From Pseudomonas shirazensis (GTDB lineage: Bacteria; Pseudomonadota; Gammaproteobacteria; Pseudomonadales; Pseudomonadaceae), in assembly GCF_014268785.2 (NCBI RefSeq), contig NZ_JABWRD020000003.1, forward strand, positions 744,001-808,000: a stretch of 64,000 bases of DNA. Direction: 5' to 3'. The position numbers and the translations under genes were made by a program. The notes under the pieces are model-generated. The model did not search any database. It saw nothing but the letters and a program-made list of their open reading frames with translations, and was not told the origin of the DNA. Position 1 is the stretch's first letter. Each line of letters begins with the position of its first letter. This document shows, piece after piece, positions 24,626-33,704 of the stretch.

Positions 24626-26784
24626 GCCTGCTCTGGAACTGGCTGCACAGCCTGGAATGGCGCCGCGGCTTCTTTGCCTGGGCGCGCACCGACGGGGTGA
24701 CCTGGGTGTACATCTTCAAGGTGCTGGTGGCGGCGTTCATTACCCTGTGGCTGGCCATGCGCCTGGAACTGCCGCAGCCGCGCACGGCGATGATCACCGT
24801 GTTCATCGTCATGCAGCCGCAGAGTGGGCACGTCTTCGCCAAGAGCTTCTACCGGGTGTTAGGCACCTTGGCTGGCTCGGCGATGATGGTCGCGTTGATT
24901 GCGATCTTCCCGCAGAACAGTGAGCTGTTCTTGCCAAGCCTGGCGCTGTGGGTCGGCCTGTGCTCGGCCGGGGCCATGCGCTATCGCACCTTCCGTGCCT
25001 ATGGCTTCGTGCTGGCCGGCTACACCGCAGCGATGATCGGCCTGCCGGTACTGGAGCACCCCGAGCAAGCGTTTATGGCGGCGGTGTGGCGGGTGCTGGA
25101 AATCTCCCTGGGCATCCTCGTGTCGACCCTGGTCAGCGCGGCGATCCTGCCGCAGTCGGCCAGCGCCGCCATGCGCAATGCCTTGTATCAGCGCTTTGGC
25201 GTGTTTGCCGGGGTGGTGGTCGAGGCGCTGCGCGGCAACACTCAGCGCGACCGTTTCGAAGCCAGCAATGTGCGTTTCATCGCCGAGGCGGTGGGCCTGG
25301 AGAGCCTGCGCAACGTCACCGCCTTCGAAGACCCGCACATGCGCCGTCGCAGCGGCCGACTGGTGCGCATGAACAGCGAGTTCATGGCCGTCAGCACCCG
25401 CTTCAATGCCCTTCATCAACTGCTCGAACGGCTGCGCGCGCGTGGCCCTTTGCAGATTGTCGGCGCCATCGAGCCGGGCCTGGAAACCCTCGTCGAGCTG
25501 CTCGAACCCTACGTGGGCCGGGCCCTGACCGAAGCCGACGCATTGCGCCTGACCCTCGAACTGGCCGCCTACAAAGATGGCCTGCAAGCCCAGGTGCGCG
25601 GCCTGCGCAGCGAGTATCTGCAAACCCATCCCAGCGAAGCCGAGCTGCTCGATTTTCATACGGCCTTTGAGCTGCTCTATCGCCTGGTCGATGAGATGTT
25701 CAGCTATGCCCAGACCCACGCCTCACTGTCGGCGCATAGCCACCAGCGCGAGCAGTGGGACGAACCGTACGTGTCGCGGACCAACTGGCTGGTGTCGCTG
25801 GCGGCCGGCCTGCGCGCCTCGGTGGTACTGCTCTTGCTCGGCAGCTATTGGCTGCTCAGCGACTGGCCGAGCGGGGCGATGATGACCCTGATCGCAACCG
25901 TCACCGCCGGTCTATCGGCTGCTTCGCCAAACCCCAAACGCATGTCGTTCCAAATGGCCTGCGGCACGCTGCTCGGGGCCTTCATCGGCTTTTTCGAAAC
26001 CTTTTTCGTGTTCCCCTGGATCGACGGTTTCCCGCTGCTGTGCATGGTGCTGGCGCCGGTGTTCGTGCTTGGCGCGTTTCTCTCGTCGCGACCAGCCTAT
26101 GCCGGTTATGGGATCGGCCTGCTGGTGTTCTTCGCGATCGGCTCGGTGCCGAACAACCTGACTGTGTACAACCCGTACACCTTCATCAACGACTACATCG
26201 GCATGCTCCTGGGCATGCTGGTCTGCGCCGCCGCCGGGGCCATCATCCTGCCGCCGAACAGCCGCTGGTTATGGAGCCGGCTGGAGCAGGACTTGCGCGA
26301 GCAGGTGCTGTTCGCCATCGGTGGGCGCCTGCGCGGGCTCGGTTCGGCCTTCGACAGCCGCACCCGCGACCTGCTCCATCAAGCCTACGGCCTGGCTGCC
26401 GGCAAGCCGCAGGTACAGAGCCAACTGATGCGCTGGATGTTCGTCGTGCTGGAAATCGGCCACGCCGTGATCGAGCTGCGCAAGGAGCAACACAACGCGC
26501 CCGTGCACCCGGCCTATGCCGAGTCGCAGCCTTGGCGCCAGGCGATCCGAGTCATGGGCCGTGCCCTGGCGCGGTTGTTCCTGCAGCCCAGCGCCAGCAA
26601 CCACGAACGCGCGCTGGTCGCCGTCGACCACGCCATCAGCCGCGTGCAGGCCACCGACGAGCCGTTCGCCCGGCACTTCGACACCTCGCTGCTGCGCCGT
26701 GCGCAGAGCTACCTGCACTTCATCCGCAGCTCGCTGCTCGACCCCCAATCGCCACTGGCGCAAGGACTGCCGCATGCCCCGTGA
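24622..26784 (+). CDS. FUSC-family (AaeB-like) inner-membrane efflux protein
   Basis: A 720-residue inner-membrane protein with two FUSC repeats: membrane helices clustered at about residues 30-175 and again at 390-540, each followed by a large cytoplasmic helical region. The start VAAFITLWLAMRLELPQPRT and the later SDWPSGAMMTLIATVTAG and FAIGSVPNNLTVYNPYTF are typical of AaeB/YdhK proteins, which export aromatic carboxylic acids such as p-hydroxybenzoate. Substrate here is inference. It is coupled by overlaps to the outer-membrane factor before it (4 bp) and the DUF1656 gene after it (11 bp). Confidence 0.87.
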   Translation: MSLLWNWLHSLEWRRGFFAWARTDGVTWVYIFKVLVAAFITLWLAMRLELPQPRTAMITVFIVMQPQSGHVFAKSFYRVLGTLAGSAMMVALIAIFPQNSELFLPSLALWVGLCSAGAMRYRTFRAYGFVLAGYTAAMIGLPVLEHPEQAFMAAVWRVLEISLGILVSTLVSAAILPQSASAAMRNALYQRFGVFAGVVVEALRGNTQRDRFEASNVRFIAEAVGLESLRNVTAFEDPHMRRRSGRLVRMNSEFMAVSTRFNALHQLLERLRARGPLQIVGAIEPGLETLVELLEPYVGRALTEADALRLTLELAAYKDGLQAQVRGLRSEYLQTHPSEAELLDFHTAFELLYRLVDEMFSYAQTHASLSAHSHQREQWDEPYVSRTNWLVSLAAGLRASVVLLLLGSYWLLSDWPSGAMMTLIATVTAGLSAASPNPKRMSFQMACGTLLGAFIGFFETFFVFPWIDGFPLLCMVLAPVFVLGAFLSSRPAYAGYGIGLLVFFAIGSVPNNLTVYNPYTFINDYIGMLLGMLVCAAAGAIILPPNSRWLWSRLEQDLREQVLFAIGGRLRGLGSAFDSRTRDLLHQAYGLAAGKPQVQSQLMRWMFVVLEIGHAVIELRKEQHNAPVHPAYAESQPWRQAIRVMGRALARLFLQPSASNHERALVAVDHAISRVQATDEPFARHFDTSLLRRAQSYLHFIRSSLLDPQSPLAQGLPHAP

Positions 26785-26974
26785 AATTGCCTTCCATGGT
26801 GTGTACATGCCGACCATGACCTTGTTGTTTGTGCTTGCCGCAGGCCTGGCCTGGGGCCTGGACCGGTTTATCGCCAGCCATGACGGCTACCGCTTCTTCT
26901 GGCACCCGGCGCTGCTGCGCCTGTGCCTGTTCATCTGCCTCTTCGGCGCGCTGGCGCTGACTGTCTACTGGTGA
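26774..26974 (+). CDS. DUF1656 (AaeX-like) small membrane protein
   Basis: A 66-residue protein with two hydrophobic helices (about 12-30 and 46-64), matching DUF1656/AaeX. This little protein nearly always sits between a FUSC pump and its adaptor, as it does here, and its role is unknown. It overlaps the end of the FUSC gene by 11 bp and precedes the adaptor by 10 bp. The start giving MPREIAFHGVYMPTM is characteristic of the family. Confidence 0.85.
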   Translation: MPREIAFHGVYMPTMTLLFVLAAGLAWGLDRFIASHDGYRFFWHPALLRLCLFICLFGALALTVYW

Positions 26975-26984
26975 GAACCCCTCG

Positions 26985-27845
26985 ATGAAAAAGTTCTTCA
27001 GCCTGATCGCCACCCTGCTGGTGCTGGTCGCAGCCGTGGCCATTGGCCGCCAGCTGTGGCTGCACTACATGACCACCCCGTGGACCCGCGATGGCCGCGT
27101 GCGCGCCGACATCATCAATGTCGCCGCCGATGTGCCGGGCTACGTCACCGATGTGCCGGTGCGCGATAACCAGCGGGTCAAGAAGGGCGATGTGCTGATC
27201 CAGATCGACGCCGAGCATTACCAGGTTGCGGTCGACCAGGCCAAGGCGCTGGTGGCTTCACGCAAGGCCACCTGGGAGATGCGCAAGGTCAACGCCAAGC
27301 GCCGGGCCGATCTCGACAACCTGGTTATTTCCAAGGAAAACCGTGACGACGCCAGCAACATCGCCAACTCGGCCCATGCCGATTACCAGCAGGCCCTTGC
27401 GCAGCTGGCCGCCGCCGAGCTGGACCTGAAACGCACGCGCATCCTCGCCACCGTCGACGGCTACGTGACCAACCTCAACGTCCACCGCGGCGACTATGCG
27501 CGCACCGGTGAGCCGGTGATGGCGGTGGTCGACGAGCACTCGTTCTGGGTCTACGGCTTTTTTGAAGAGACCAAGCTGCCGCACGTGCGCGTCGGTGATC
27601 AGGCCGAGCTGCAGATGATGAGCGGCGAACGCCTCAGCGGCCATGTCGAGAGCATCGCCCGCGGCATCTACGACCGCGACAACCCACAAAGCCGCGAGCT
27701 GATCGCCGATGTCAACCCGACCTTCAACTGGGTACGTCTGGCCCAGCGCGTGCCGGTGCGGATTCGTATCGATGCAGTGCCGGAGGGGTTTCTGCTGGCG
27801 GCCGGGACGACCTGTACGGTGGTGGTGAGGCCTGGTGGAAAGTAG
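26985..27845 (+). CDS. HlyD/AaeA-like periplasmic adaptor
   Basis: A 286-residue membrane-fusion protein: N-terminal membrane anchor (about 5-24), WTRDGRVRADIINVAADVPG lipoyl-domain start, a short coiled-coil hairpin (about 75-150) and the second lipoyl half (ATVDGYVTNLNVHRGDYART). It links the FUSC pump to the outer-membrane factor. Length and sequence agree with AaeA. GTGAG lies 9 bp before the ATG. It is the last gene of the four-gene efflux operon and is followed by a REP pair that may act as a transcript end. Confidence 0.88.
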   Translation: MKKFFSLIATLLVLVAAVAIGRQLWLHYMTTPWTRDGRVRADIINVAADVPGYVTDVPVRDNQRVKKGDVLIQIDAEHYQVAVDQAKALVASRKATWEMRKVNAKRRADLDNLVISKENRDDASNIANSAHADYQQALAQLAAAELDLKRTRILATVDGYVTNLNVHRGDYARTGEPVMAVVDEHSFWVYGFFEETKLPHVRVGDQAELQMMSGERLSGHVESIARGIYDRDNPQSRELIADVNPTFNWVRLAQRVPVRIRIDAVPEGFLLAAGTTCTVVVRPGGK

Positions 27846-27885
27846 CGAACGCGATAGTGTCCATTACTGCTGGGGCGCTGCGCGG

Positions 27886-27972
27886 CCCTTTCGCGACACA
27901 AGGCCGCTACAAGTGACCGCGCACGATCGACTTACGCGGTCGCCGTAGGAGCGGCCTTGTGTCGCGAAAGGG
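27886..27972. repeat. REP inverted pair after the FUSC efflux operon
   Basis: Two copies of the local REP sequence face each other: CCTTTCGCGACACAAGGCCG on the left (from 27887) and CGGCCTTGTGTCGCGAAAGG on the right (ending at 27971), with GTAGGAG preserved only in the right copy. The left copy has lost bases in its CTCCTAC end. Such pairs form cruciform or stem-loop structures and are typical of pseudomonad intergenic regions. They fill most of the gap between the convergent adaptor and universal stress genes. Confidence 0.8.
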
Positions 27973-28013
27973 GTGCGCAGCGCCGCCGGCGTACTCGAAC
28001 CAAACGCAAGCTT

Positions 28014-28463
28014 CTAATCCGCCACCCCCACCAACACCGGTATCTCGACCCGATCCAGCACCTTGGCGCTGATCGACGGATCCAGCAGCCGCCCCAGCCG
28101 TGACATGTGGCGGTGGCCCATGACGATCAGTTCGCAGTCCAGCGCCTGGGCTTGAGCGATGATGGCATCTACCGGTTGGTCGGCACGCAGGCTGCCTTCA
28201 GCTACAAAGCCGCCAGCGCGCAAGGTCTGTACCGCGGCGGCGATGGCGGCCTCTGCGTGTTGCTGCTCTTCGCAGGCAGCGGGGTATTCCTCGCGCTCAG
28301 CCTGGGTGAAGGGCGCGGGTTGCTCATGCACGGCGAAGGTCGAGTCGATCGCCAGCAGCACATGCAACTGGTGCAGATCGGGGCGGCAGAAGCGCTGCGC
28401 CAGGGCCAGCAGGGTGCTGGTGGCGGGGGATGCGTCGATGGCGATCAGTACAGAGCGGAGCAT
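28014..28463 (-). CDS. Universal stress protein (UspA family)
   Basis: A 149-residue single-domain Usp protein: start MLRSVLIAIDASPATSTLLA, a central helical stretch, then the phosphate-binding end CELIVMGHRHMSRLGRLLDP and the strand IPVLVGV. The ATP-binding glycine pattern G-x2-G-x9-G-S/T is imperfect (GHRHMSRLG), so nucleotide binding is uncertain. I chose the ATG at 28463 over an upstream in-frame ATG (28565), which lacks family sequence. The gene stands alone, divergent from the LysR regulator. Confidence 0.85.
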   Translation of the reverse strand: MLRSVLIAIDASPATSTLLALAQRFCRPDLHQLHVLLAIDSTFAVHEQPAPFTQAEREEYPAACEEQQHAEAAIAAAVQTLRAGGFVAEGSLRADQPVDAIIAQAQALDCELIVMGHRHMSRLGRLLDPSISAKVLDRVEIPVLVGVAD

Positions 28464-28550
28464 AGGGGGTCCTCGCGAGGCGATGTGGCCGGCAGGCCAT
28501 TTTGAGCGGAGCTCCAGCTGTGGATAAATGGCCCCGCACGCACGGTGTCG

Positions 28551-28565
28551 TTGCGTCTGGCGCAA
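28551..28565. promoter_or_regulatory. LysR-type operator candidate upstream of the lysR gene
   Basis: TTGCGTCTGGCGCAA is an imperfect palindrome (one mismatched pair, G-T) containing a T-N11-A core. It lies 52 bp before the LysR start. An almost identical, fully symmetric copy lies before the MFS gene downstream, which makes both likely binding sites of the regulator encoded between them. Confidence 0.55.
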
Positions 28566-28616
28566 TCGTGCGAGCTGTTAACATGCACATTCCCACAACA
28601 GTCACGGAAACCGGCC

Positions 28617-29525
28617 ATGCAACTCCCGGACATGAACCTGCTGGTTGCCCTTGATGCCTTGCTTGATGAGGGCAGTGTGGTCGGTGCTGCGCAGCGGATG
28701 AACCTGAGCCCGGCGGCGATGAGCCGGACCCTGGGGCGGATTCGCGATGCGCTCGGTGACCCGATTCTGGTCCGCGCCGGTCGTGGCCTGGTGCCGACGC
28801 CACGGGCGCTCGCCCTGCGCGAGCAGGTCAGCGTGCTGGTGGAACAGGCCGGACAGGTCTTTCGCAGTGCCGATACGGTCGATCTGGCCAACCTCGACCG
28901 TGCTTTCAACATCCGCACCAATGACCTGTTCATTGCCCTGTACGGCGCGCAGTTGCTGCGCATGATGCACGAGCAGGCGCCGCGTACGGTGCTGCGCTTC
29001 ATCCCGGAAAGCCCAGGCGGCGACGACGACAGTGTGCTGCGTGATGGGCGCACCGACCTGATCATCAGCTCGACTGTCGATCTGGGCCCGGAGATCAAGG
29101 TACAGAGCCTGTTTCAGACGTTCTATATCGGCTTGGCGCGGCAGGACCATCCGATCTTCGCCGAGCCGGTGACAGCGCAGAGCTTTGCCAGTTATCCACA
29201 GATCAGCGTATCGCGCCGGGGGCGCGCCAACGGGCCGATCGATGTCGAACTGGCCCACTGCAAGGTGCAGCGGCGGGTGGCCCTGATCACCCCGAGCTTC
29301 CACTCGGCGTTGTTTTCACTACCCGATTCGGACCTGATTCTGCCGATGCCGGCGAATATTCTCAGCAGTGTCAGCAAGCTCGGCCTGCCGCTGCGCTCGT
29401 TCGAGATCCCTCTGGCGCTGGAGCGGGTCAATGTCATGCAGGCCTGGCACCCGCGCTTTGATAGCGACCCAGCGCACCGTTGGCTGCGCCAGACCTTGAA
29501 GGCCTGTTGCGGGCTTGAACCTTGA
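28617..29525 (+). CDS. LysR-family regulator of the MFS efflux operon
   Basis: A 302-residue LysR regulator with an N-terminal helix-turn-helix (MNLLVALDALLDEGSVVGAA, then RMNLSPAAMSRTLGRIRDAL) and a PBP2 effector domain. The NLLVALDALL start and helix are typical of the NahR/NodD-like subgroup, which senses aromatic compounds. It lies directly upstream of, and in the same direction as, the MFS-HlyD-outer-membrane-factor genes, 121 bp apart. Matching palindromes upstream of both suggest that it regulates itself and the pump. The start ATG at 28617 has CGGAAA upstream. Confidence 0.87.
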   Translation: MQLPDMNLLVALDALLDEGSVVGAAQRMNLSPAAMSRTLGRIRDALGDPILVRAGRGLVPTPRALALREQVSVLVEQAGQVFRSADTVDLANLDRAFNIRTNDLFIALYGAQLLRMMHEQAPRTVLRFIPESPGGDDDSVLRDGRTDLIISSTVDLGPEIKVQSLFQTFYIGLARQDHPIFAEPVTAQSFASYPQISVSRRGRANGPIDVELAHCKVQRRVALITPSFHSALFSLPDSDLILPMPANILSSVSKLGLPLRSFEIPLALERVNVMQAWHPRFDSDPAHRWLRQTLKACCGLEP

Positions 29526-29542
29526 ACTCGAGACAAATGCGG

Positions 29543-29559
29543 ATTGCGTCTGACGCAAT
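29543..29559. promoter_or_regulatory. LysR-type operator palindrome before the MFS efflux genes
   Basis: ATTGCGTCTGACGCAAT is a perfect 17-bp palindrome with 8-bp arms around one base and an internal T-N11-A. It lies 87 bp upstream of the MFS start, and differs by one base within the TTGCG...CGCAA core from the site before the lysR gene. It is placed where the regulator would act on the pump operon. Confidence 0.65.
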
Positions 29560-29646
29560 TTAAAGCTGGCGATAAGTCAGTTTTCGTAAGCATTCGATCT
29601 TTTTAAAATGCCTCCAGTGCAAATTGTTGCTGGAGATTTCGCTGAT

Positions 29647-31167
29647 ATGACCTCGCTTTCCGCCACCCCTGCGGCTTCCGCCCCCGCTCAGGCCGCATTT
29701 GGCCTGCGCGTGGTGGTCGGGCTGTTCGGTGTGCTGCTGGCTGTGCTCTGCGCCGGGTTGAATGAGGCGGTCACCAAGATTTCCTTGAACGACATTCGCG
29801 GCGCGATGGGCATCGGTGCCGACGAGGGCGCCTGGTTGCTGGCGGTCTATGCGGCTGCGTCGGTGTCGGCGATGGCCTTTTCGCCGTGGCTGGCGACGAC
29901 CTTTTCCCTGCGTCGCTTCACCCTTTGCGCAATAGCCGTGTTTGCCATGTTGGGCCTGCTGCAACCCTATGCGCCGAACCTGCACAGCCTGATGCTGCTG
30001 CGGATCGTTCAGGGCCTGGCCGCAGGCGCCTTGCCGCCGATGCTGATGAGCGTGGCGCTGCGCTTTCTGCCACCGGGGATCAAAGTCTATGGCCTGGCCT
30101 GCTATGCCCTGACCGCTACCTTCGGACCCAATCTCGGCACGCCTCTGGCGGGCCTGTGGACCGAATACGTTGGCTGGCAATGGGCGTTCTGGCAGATCAT
30201 CCTGCCGTCGCTGCTGGCCATGGCTTGTGTGGCCTGGGGCCTGCCGCAGGACCCGCTGCGGCTGGAGCGCTTCAAGCAGTTCAACTGGCGCGGCGTGCTG
30301 CTGGGCTTGCCTGCACTCAGCTGCATCGTCCTCGGGTTGTCGCTGGGCGACCGCTGGGGCTGGCTGGACTCGCCGCTGATCTGTTGGCTGCTCGGCGGCG
30401 GCCTGCTGCTGTTGCTGCTGTTCATGTACAACGAGTGGTCCGAGCCGGTGCCGTTCTTTCAGTTGCGCATGCTCTCGCGGCGCAACCTGAGTTTTGCCCT
30501 GCTGACCCTCGCCGGGGTGCTGATTGTGTTGTCCGGGCTGGGCTCGATCCCTTCGGCGTACCTGGCGCAGATTCAGGGCTACCGGCCGGCGCAGAGCAGC
30601 CCGCTGATGCTGCTGGTGGCGATGCCGCAACTGGCCGCGCTGCCGCTGACTGCCGCGCTGTGCAACATCCGCGCAGTGGACTGCCGTTGGGTGCTGGCGC
30701 TGGGCCTGGGCATGCTGGCGCTGTCTTGTGTGGGCAGCAGCCAGTTGACCTCGCAGTGGATTCGCAACGATTTCTACGGCTTTTACCTGTTGCAGGTGTT
30801 CGGCCAACCGATGGCCGTGCTGCCGTTGCTGATGCTCTCCACCAACGGCATGTCGCCGCAGGAAGGGCCGTTCGCTTCGGCCTGGTTCAACACCGTCAAA
30901 GGCCTTGCGGCAGTGATCGCTGCGGGCCTGCTGGAAGCCGTCGGCACGCTGCGCCGGCACTTTCATTCCAATCACCTGGTGGACAGCCTGGGCAATGCAC
31001 CGCTGCTTGATGACCGCACAGTCGGGCTGGCTCAGCGCGTGCACCAGCAGGCGCTGGTGCTGACCTCGGCCGACCTCTACCTGCTGCTGGCCTGTGTCGC
31101 CGTGGCCCTGATTTGCCTGATTCCTTTTGCGCCCACCCGGGTTTACCCACCCCGCGCGGTGGCCTGA
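29647..31167 (+). CDS. MFS transporter, EmrB/DHA2 family
   Basis: A 506-residue, 14-helix-type drug:H+ antiporter. Recognisable parts are the N-terminal GVLLAVLCAGLNEAVTKISL helix, the RIVQGLAAGALPPMLMSVAL motif C-like helix and the central LSLGDRWGWLDSP loop. With the adaptor and outer-membrane factor that follow it would form an EmrAB-TolC-like pump expelling hydrophobic or aromatic compounds. I chose the ATG giving MTSLSATP, 15 bp after GGAG; the frame also extends 13 codons upstream. First gene of a three-gene operon behind the LysR palindrome. Confidence 0.87.
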   Translation: MTSLSATPAASAPAQAAFGLRVVVGLFGVLLAVLCAGLNEAVTKISLNDIRGAMGIGADEGAWLLAVYAAASVSAMAFSPWLATTFSLRRFTLCAIAVFAMLGLLQPYAPNLHSLMLLRIVQGLAAGALPPMLMSVALRFLPPGIKVYGLACYALTATFGPNLGTPLAGLWTEYVGWQWAFWQIILPSLLAMACVAWGLPQDPLRLERFKQFNWRGVLLGLPALSCIVLGLSLGDRWGWLDSPLICWLLGGGLLLLLLFMYNEWSEPVPFFQLRMLSRRNLSFALLTLAGVLIVLSGLGSIPSAYLAQIQGYRPAQSSPLMLLVAMPQLAALPLTAALCNIRAVDCRWVLALGLGMLALSCVGSSQLTSQWIRNDFYGFYLLQVFGQPMAVLPLLMLSTNGMSPQEGPFASAWFNTVKGLAAVIAAGLLEAVGTLRRHFHSNHLVDSLGNAPLLDDRTVGLAQRVHQQALVLTSADLYLLLACVAVALICLIPFAPTRVYPPRAVA

Positions 31168-31194
31168 ACCCGACTGAATTCGAGAACACTGAAC

Positions 31195-32256
31195 ATGAGC
31201 AACAATCGCAAGACTATCGTCATCGGCTCGGTGCTGGCCGTGGCTGTGCTGGCTGCACTGGTTGGGCCGTGGCTGCTGAGCAGTGATCACCGGCAGCAGA
31301 CCAACGATGCCTATGTCAGCGCGGACTACACCGTGGTGGCGCCAAAGGTTGCCGGGTTTATCCAGGAGGTGCTGGTCGAAGACAACCAGCAGGTCCAGGC
31401 TGGTCAGCTGCTGGCCACTATCGATGCCCGCGACTATGAGGCGGCTTTGGCCGCCGCGCAGGCTCAGGTGCTGGTGGCCAAGGCGCAGAGCGCCGATGCG
31501 CGCGCCACCCTTGAACGCCAGGCTGCGCTGATCGCCCAGGCCGAGGCCGCGCTCAAGGCGGCTCAGGCGCAGGCGGCGTTTGCCGAACAGGAGGTCAAAC
31601 GCTACGGCCGCTTGGCCGAGCAGGGCGCGGGCACCGTGCAGAACGCGCAACAAGCGCGCAGCCGGGTCGATCAGGCGCGGGCGCAACAAGCCAACAGCCA
31701 GGCCGCATTGGTAGCGACGCGCAAGCAGGTGGATATTCTCACGGCCCAGGTCGCCAGCGCCGATGGCCAGCTCAAGCGCGCTGAAGCCGGTGTCGACAAG
31801 GCCCAGTTGGACCTGTCGCACACCCGCATTACTGCGCCGGTAGCGGGCATGGTCGGCGAGCGCGCCCTGCGGGTTGGCGCCTATGTCACCCCTGGCGCCC
31901 GGCTACTGTCGGTGGTGCCGCTGGAGCAGGCCTACGTGGTCGGTAACTTCCAGGAAACCCAGCTGACCCATGTGCAACCGGGGCAGCCGGTCAGCATCAG
32001 CGTCGATACCTATTCCGACGTGACCCTCAAAGGCCATGTGCAGAGCATCGCCCCTGCCACCGGCGTGACCTTTGCCGCAGTCAAACCCGACAACGCCACC
32101 GGCAACTTCACCAAAGTTGTGCAGCGGATACCGGTGAAGATCGTTTTCGATGATGGCCAGCCGTTGCTGTCGCGCCTGCGCGTGGGCATGTCGGTGGTGG
32201 TCAGTATCGACACACAGGGCGATTCGCTCGACAGCCAGCAGGTGAGCACGCGATGA
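31195..32256 (+). CDS. HlyD/EmrA-family periplasmic adaptor
   Basis: A 353-residue membrane-fusion protein: membrane anchor (about 8-28), QQTNDAYVSADYTVVAPKVA lipoyl start, a long alanine/glutamine-rich coiled-coil hairpin (about 85-205), the second lipoyl half (THTRITAPVAGMVG-like region at about 205-225) and beta-barrel. It connects the MFS pump to the outer-membrane factor. It begins 27 bp after the MFS stop and overlaps the next start by 4 bp. Confidence 0.88.
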   Translation: MSNNRKTIVIGSVLAVAVLAALVGPWLLSSDHRQQTNDAYVSADYTVVAPKVAGFIQEVLVEDNQQVQAGQLLATIDARDYEAALAAAQAQVLVAKAQSADARATLERQAALIAQAEAALKAAQAQAAFAEQEVKRYGRLAEQGAGTVQNAQQARSRVDQARAQQANSQAALVATRKQVDILTAQVASADGQLKRAEAGVDKAQLDLSHTRITAPVAGMVGERALRVGAYVTPGARLLSVVPLEQAYVVGNFQETQLTHVQPGQPVSISVDTYSDVTLKGHVQSIAPATGVTFAAVKPDNATGNFTKVVQRIPVKIVFDDGQPLLSRLRVGMSVVVSIDTQGDSLDSQQVSTR

Positions 32257-33701
32257 GTGCACTTGTCCGCTTCAGCCCGTTGCTGCTCGCTGTCGCATTG
32301 GCCGGTTGCAGCCAGGGCCCTGATTTTCAGCGCCCGGCCAGCCAGGCACCACAGCAATGGGCGCCGGTGCAAGGTGAGGCCGCCGCCAGCCAGCCCTTGG
32401 CCGAACCACTGCAAGTGCGTTGGTGGGAGAGTTTTCACGATGCCAGGCTGAGCGCGCTGATCCAGCGCGTCGCCGCCAACAACCTCGATCTGCAGATTGC
32501 CAGTGCGCGCCTGCTGCAAAGCCGCGCGCTGCGCAGCACGATTGCAGCTGACGAGACGCCTTCGTTAGGTCTGGATGCCGGCTACAGTCGCGCGCGCAAC
32601 AGTGCCGAGGGTCTGAATGACCCGTCCGGCAATGCCGGCAAATCGGCCTACAACCTTTGGCAGGGCGACCTGGTTGCGGGCTGGGAGCTGGATCTATGGG
32701 GCCGGGTGCGCCGTCAGGTGGAAGCTGCCGATGCGAGCGTGGCGGTTGCCGAGCAGGACCGCCGCGGCGTGTTGCTGGCGCTGCTCGCAGAGACCGCCGG
32801 CGATTACATCCAGTTGCGTGCCGTGCAGCAAACGCTGGAGGTGACCGAAAACAATCTCAAGGTCGCTCGGCACAGCCTGCAACTGTCCCGCGACCGTCAG
32901 GCCGAGGGCGTCGCGACGCGCCTGGATGTCGCCCAGGCCAGCGCTCAGGTTGCCTCGATCGAAGCGCGTTTACCTACCTTACAAGCGAGGCGTGACGACC
33001 TGATCAATGCCCTCAGCCTGCTCGCCGCCGAGCCGCCGCGCAGTTTGCAGGCCGAGCTGCTGGCGCCGGGCGAACTGCCGGTGCCGCAGCAGCGCTTTGC
33101 AGTTGGCTTGCCGTCGGAGTTGGCCGAGCGCCGCCCGGATATTCGCCAGGCCGAAGCGCGCCTGCATGCGGCAACTGCCAGCATCGGCGTGGCCAAGGCG
33201 GACTTCTATCCGCGTATTCGGCTGTCGGGCAACGTCGGTATGCAAGCCCTGCAATTGGCGGACTTTAGCGGCTGGGACTCACGACGGTTTGCTTTTGGCC
33301 CGCAACTGTCGCTGCCGATCTTTGAAGGTGGCCGGCTCAAGGGCACGCTGCAGTTGCGTGAAGCGCAGCAGCAGGAGGCCGCGCTGAACTACCGCAAGGT
33401 GGTGCTCGGCGCCTGGCACGAAATCGACGATGTGCTGCGCCTGTACAACGCCAGCCAGCTGCGTCGCGATCACCTGGCCGAGGCCGTGCGCGAAAACCGC
33501 ATCGCCCTGGACACCGCTCAGCAGCAGTACGTGGAAGGCGCGGTGGACTTTCTCAACGTGCTCACGGTGCAGACGGCGCTGCTGGCCAGCGAAGAGCAGT
33601 GGATCGACAGTTCGGCGGCCGTCTCGCAGGCGATGGTCGGCTTGTACAAGGCGCTCGGTGGCGGCTGGCAAGCATTCGCCGAGGCGCCGCCGAAGGCTTA
33701 G
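32253..33701 (+). CDS. NodT-family outer-membrane efflux lipoprotein
   Basis: A 482-residue outer-membrane factor with a lipoprotein signal (LAVALAGC, Cys19), two OEP repeats and the LAERRPDIRQAEARLHAATA mid-protein motif. It completes the MFS-HlyD tripartite pump. The ATG overlaps the adaptor stop (ATGA). A second, separate outer-membrane factor serves the FUSC pump 9 kb away, so each pump carries its own duct. It converges on the SDR gene with a 3-bp gap and no terminator is seen. Confidence 0.88.
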   Translation: MSALVRFSPLLLAVALAGCSQGPDFQRPASQAPQQWAPVQGEAAASQPLAEPLQVRWWESFHDARLSALIQRVAANNLDLQIASARLLQSRALRSTIAADETPSLGLDAGYSRARNSAEGLNDPSGNAGKSAYNLWQGDLVAGWELDLWGRVRRQVEAADASVAVAEQDRRGVLLALLAETAGDYIQLRAVQQTLEVTENNLKVARHSLQLSRDRQAEGVATRLDVAQASAQVASIEARLPTLQARRDDLINALSLLAAEPPRSLQAELLAPGELPVPQQRFAVGLPSELAERRPDIRQAEARLHAATASIGVAKADFYPRIRLSGNVGMQALQLADFSGWDSRRFAFGPQLSLPIFEGGRLKGTLQLREAQQQEAALNYRKVVLGAWHEIDDVLRLYNASQLRRDHLAEAVRENRIALDTAQQQYVEGAVDFLNVLTVQTALLASEEQWIDSSAAVSQAMVGLYKALGGGWQAFAEAPPKA

Positions 33702-33704
33702 CTG

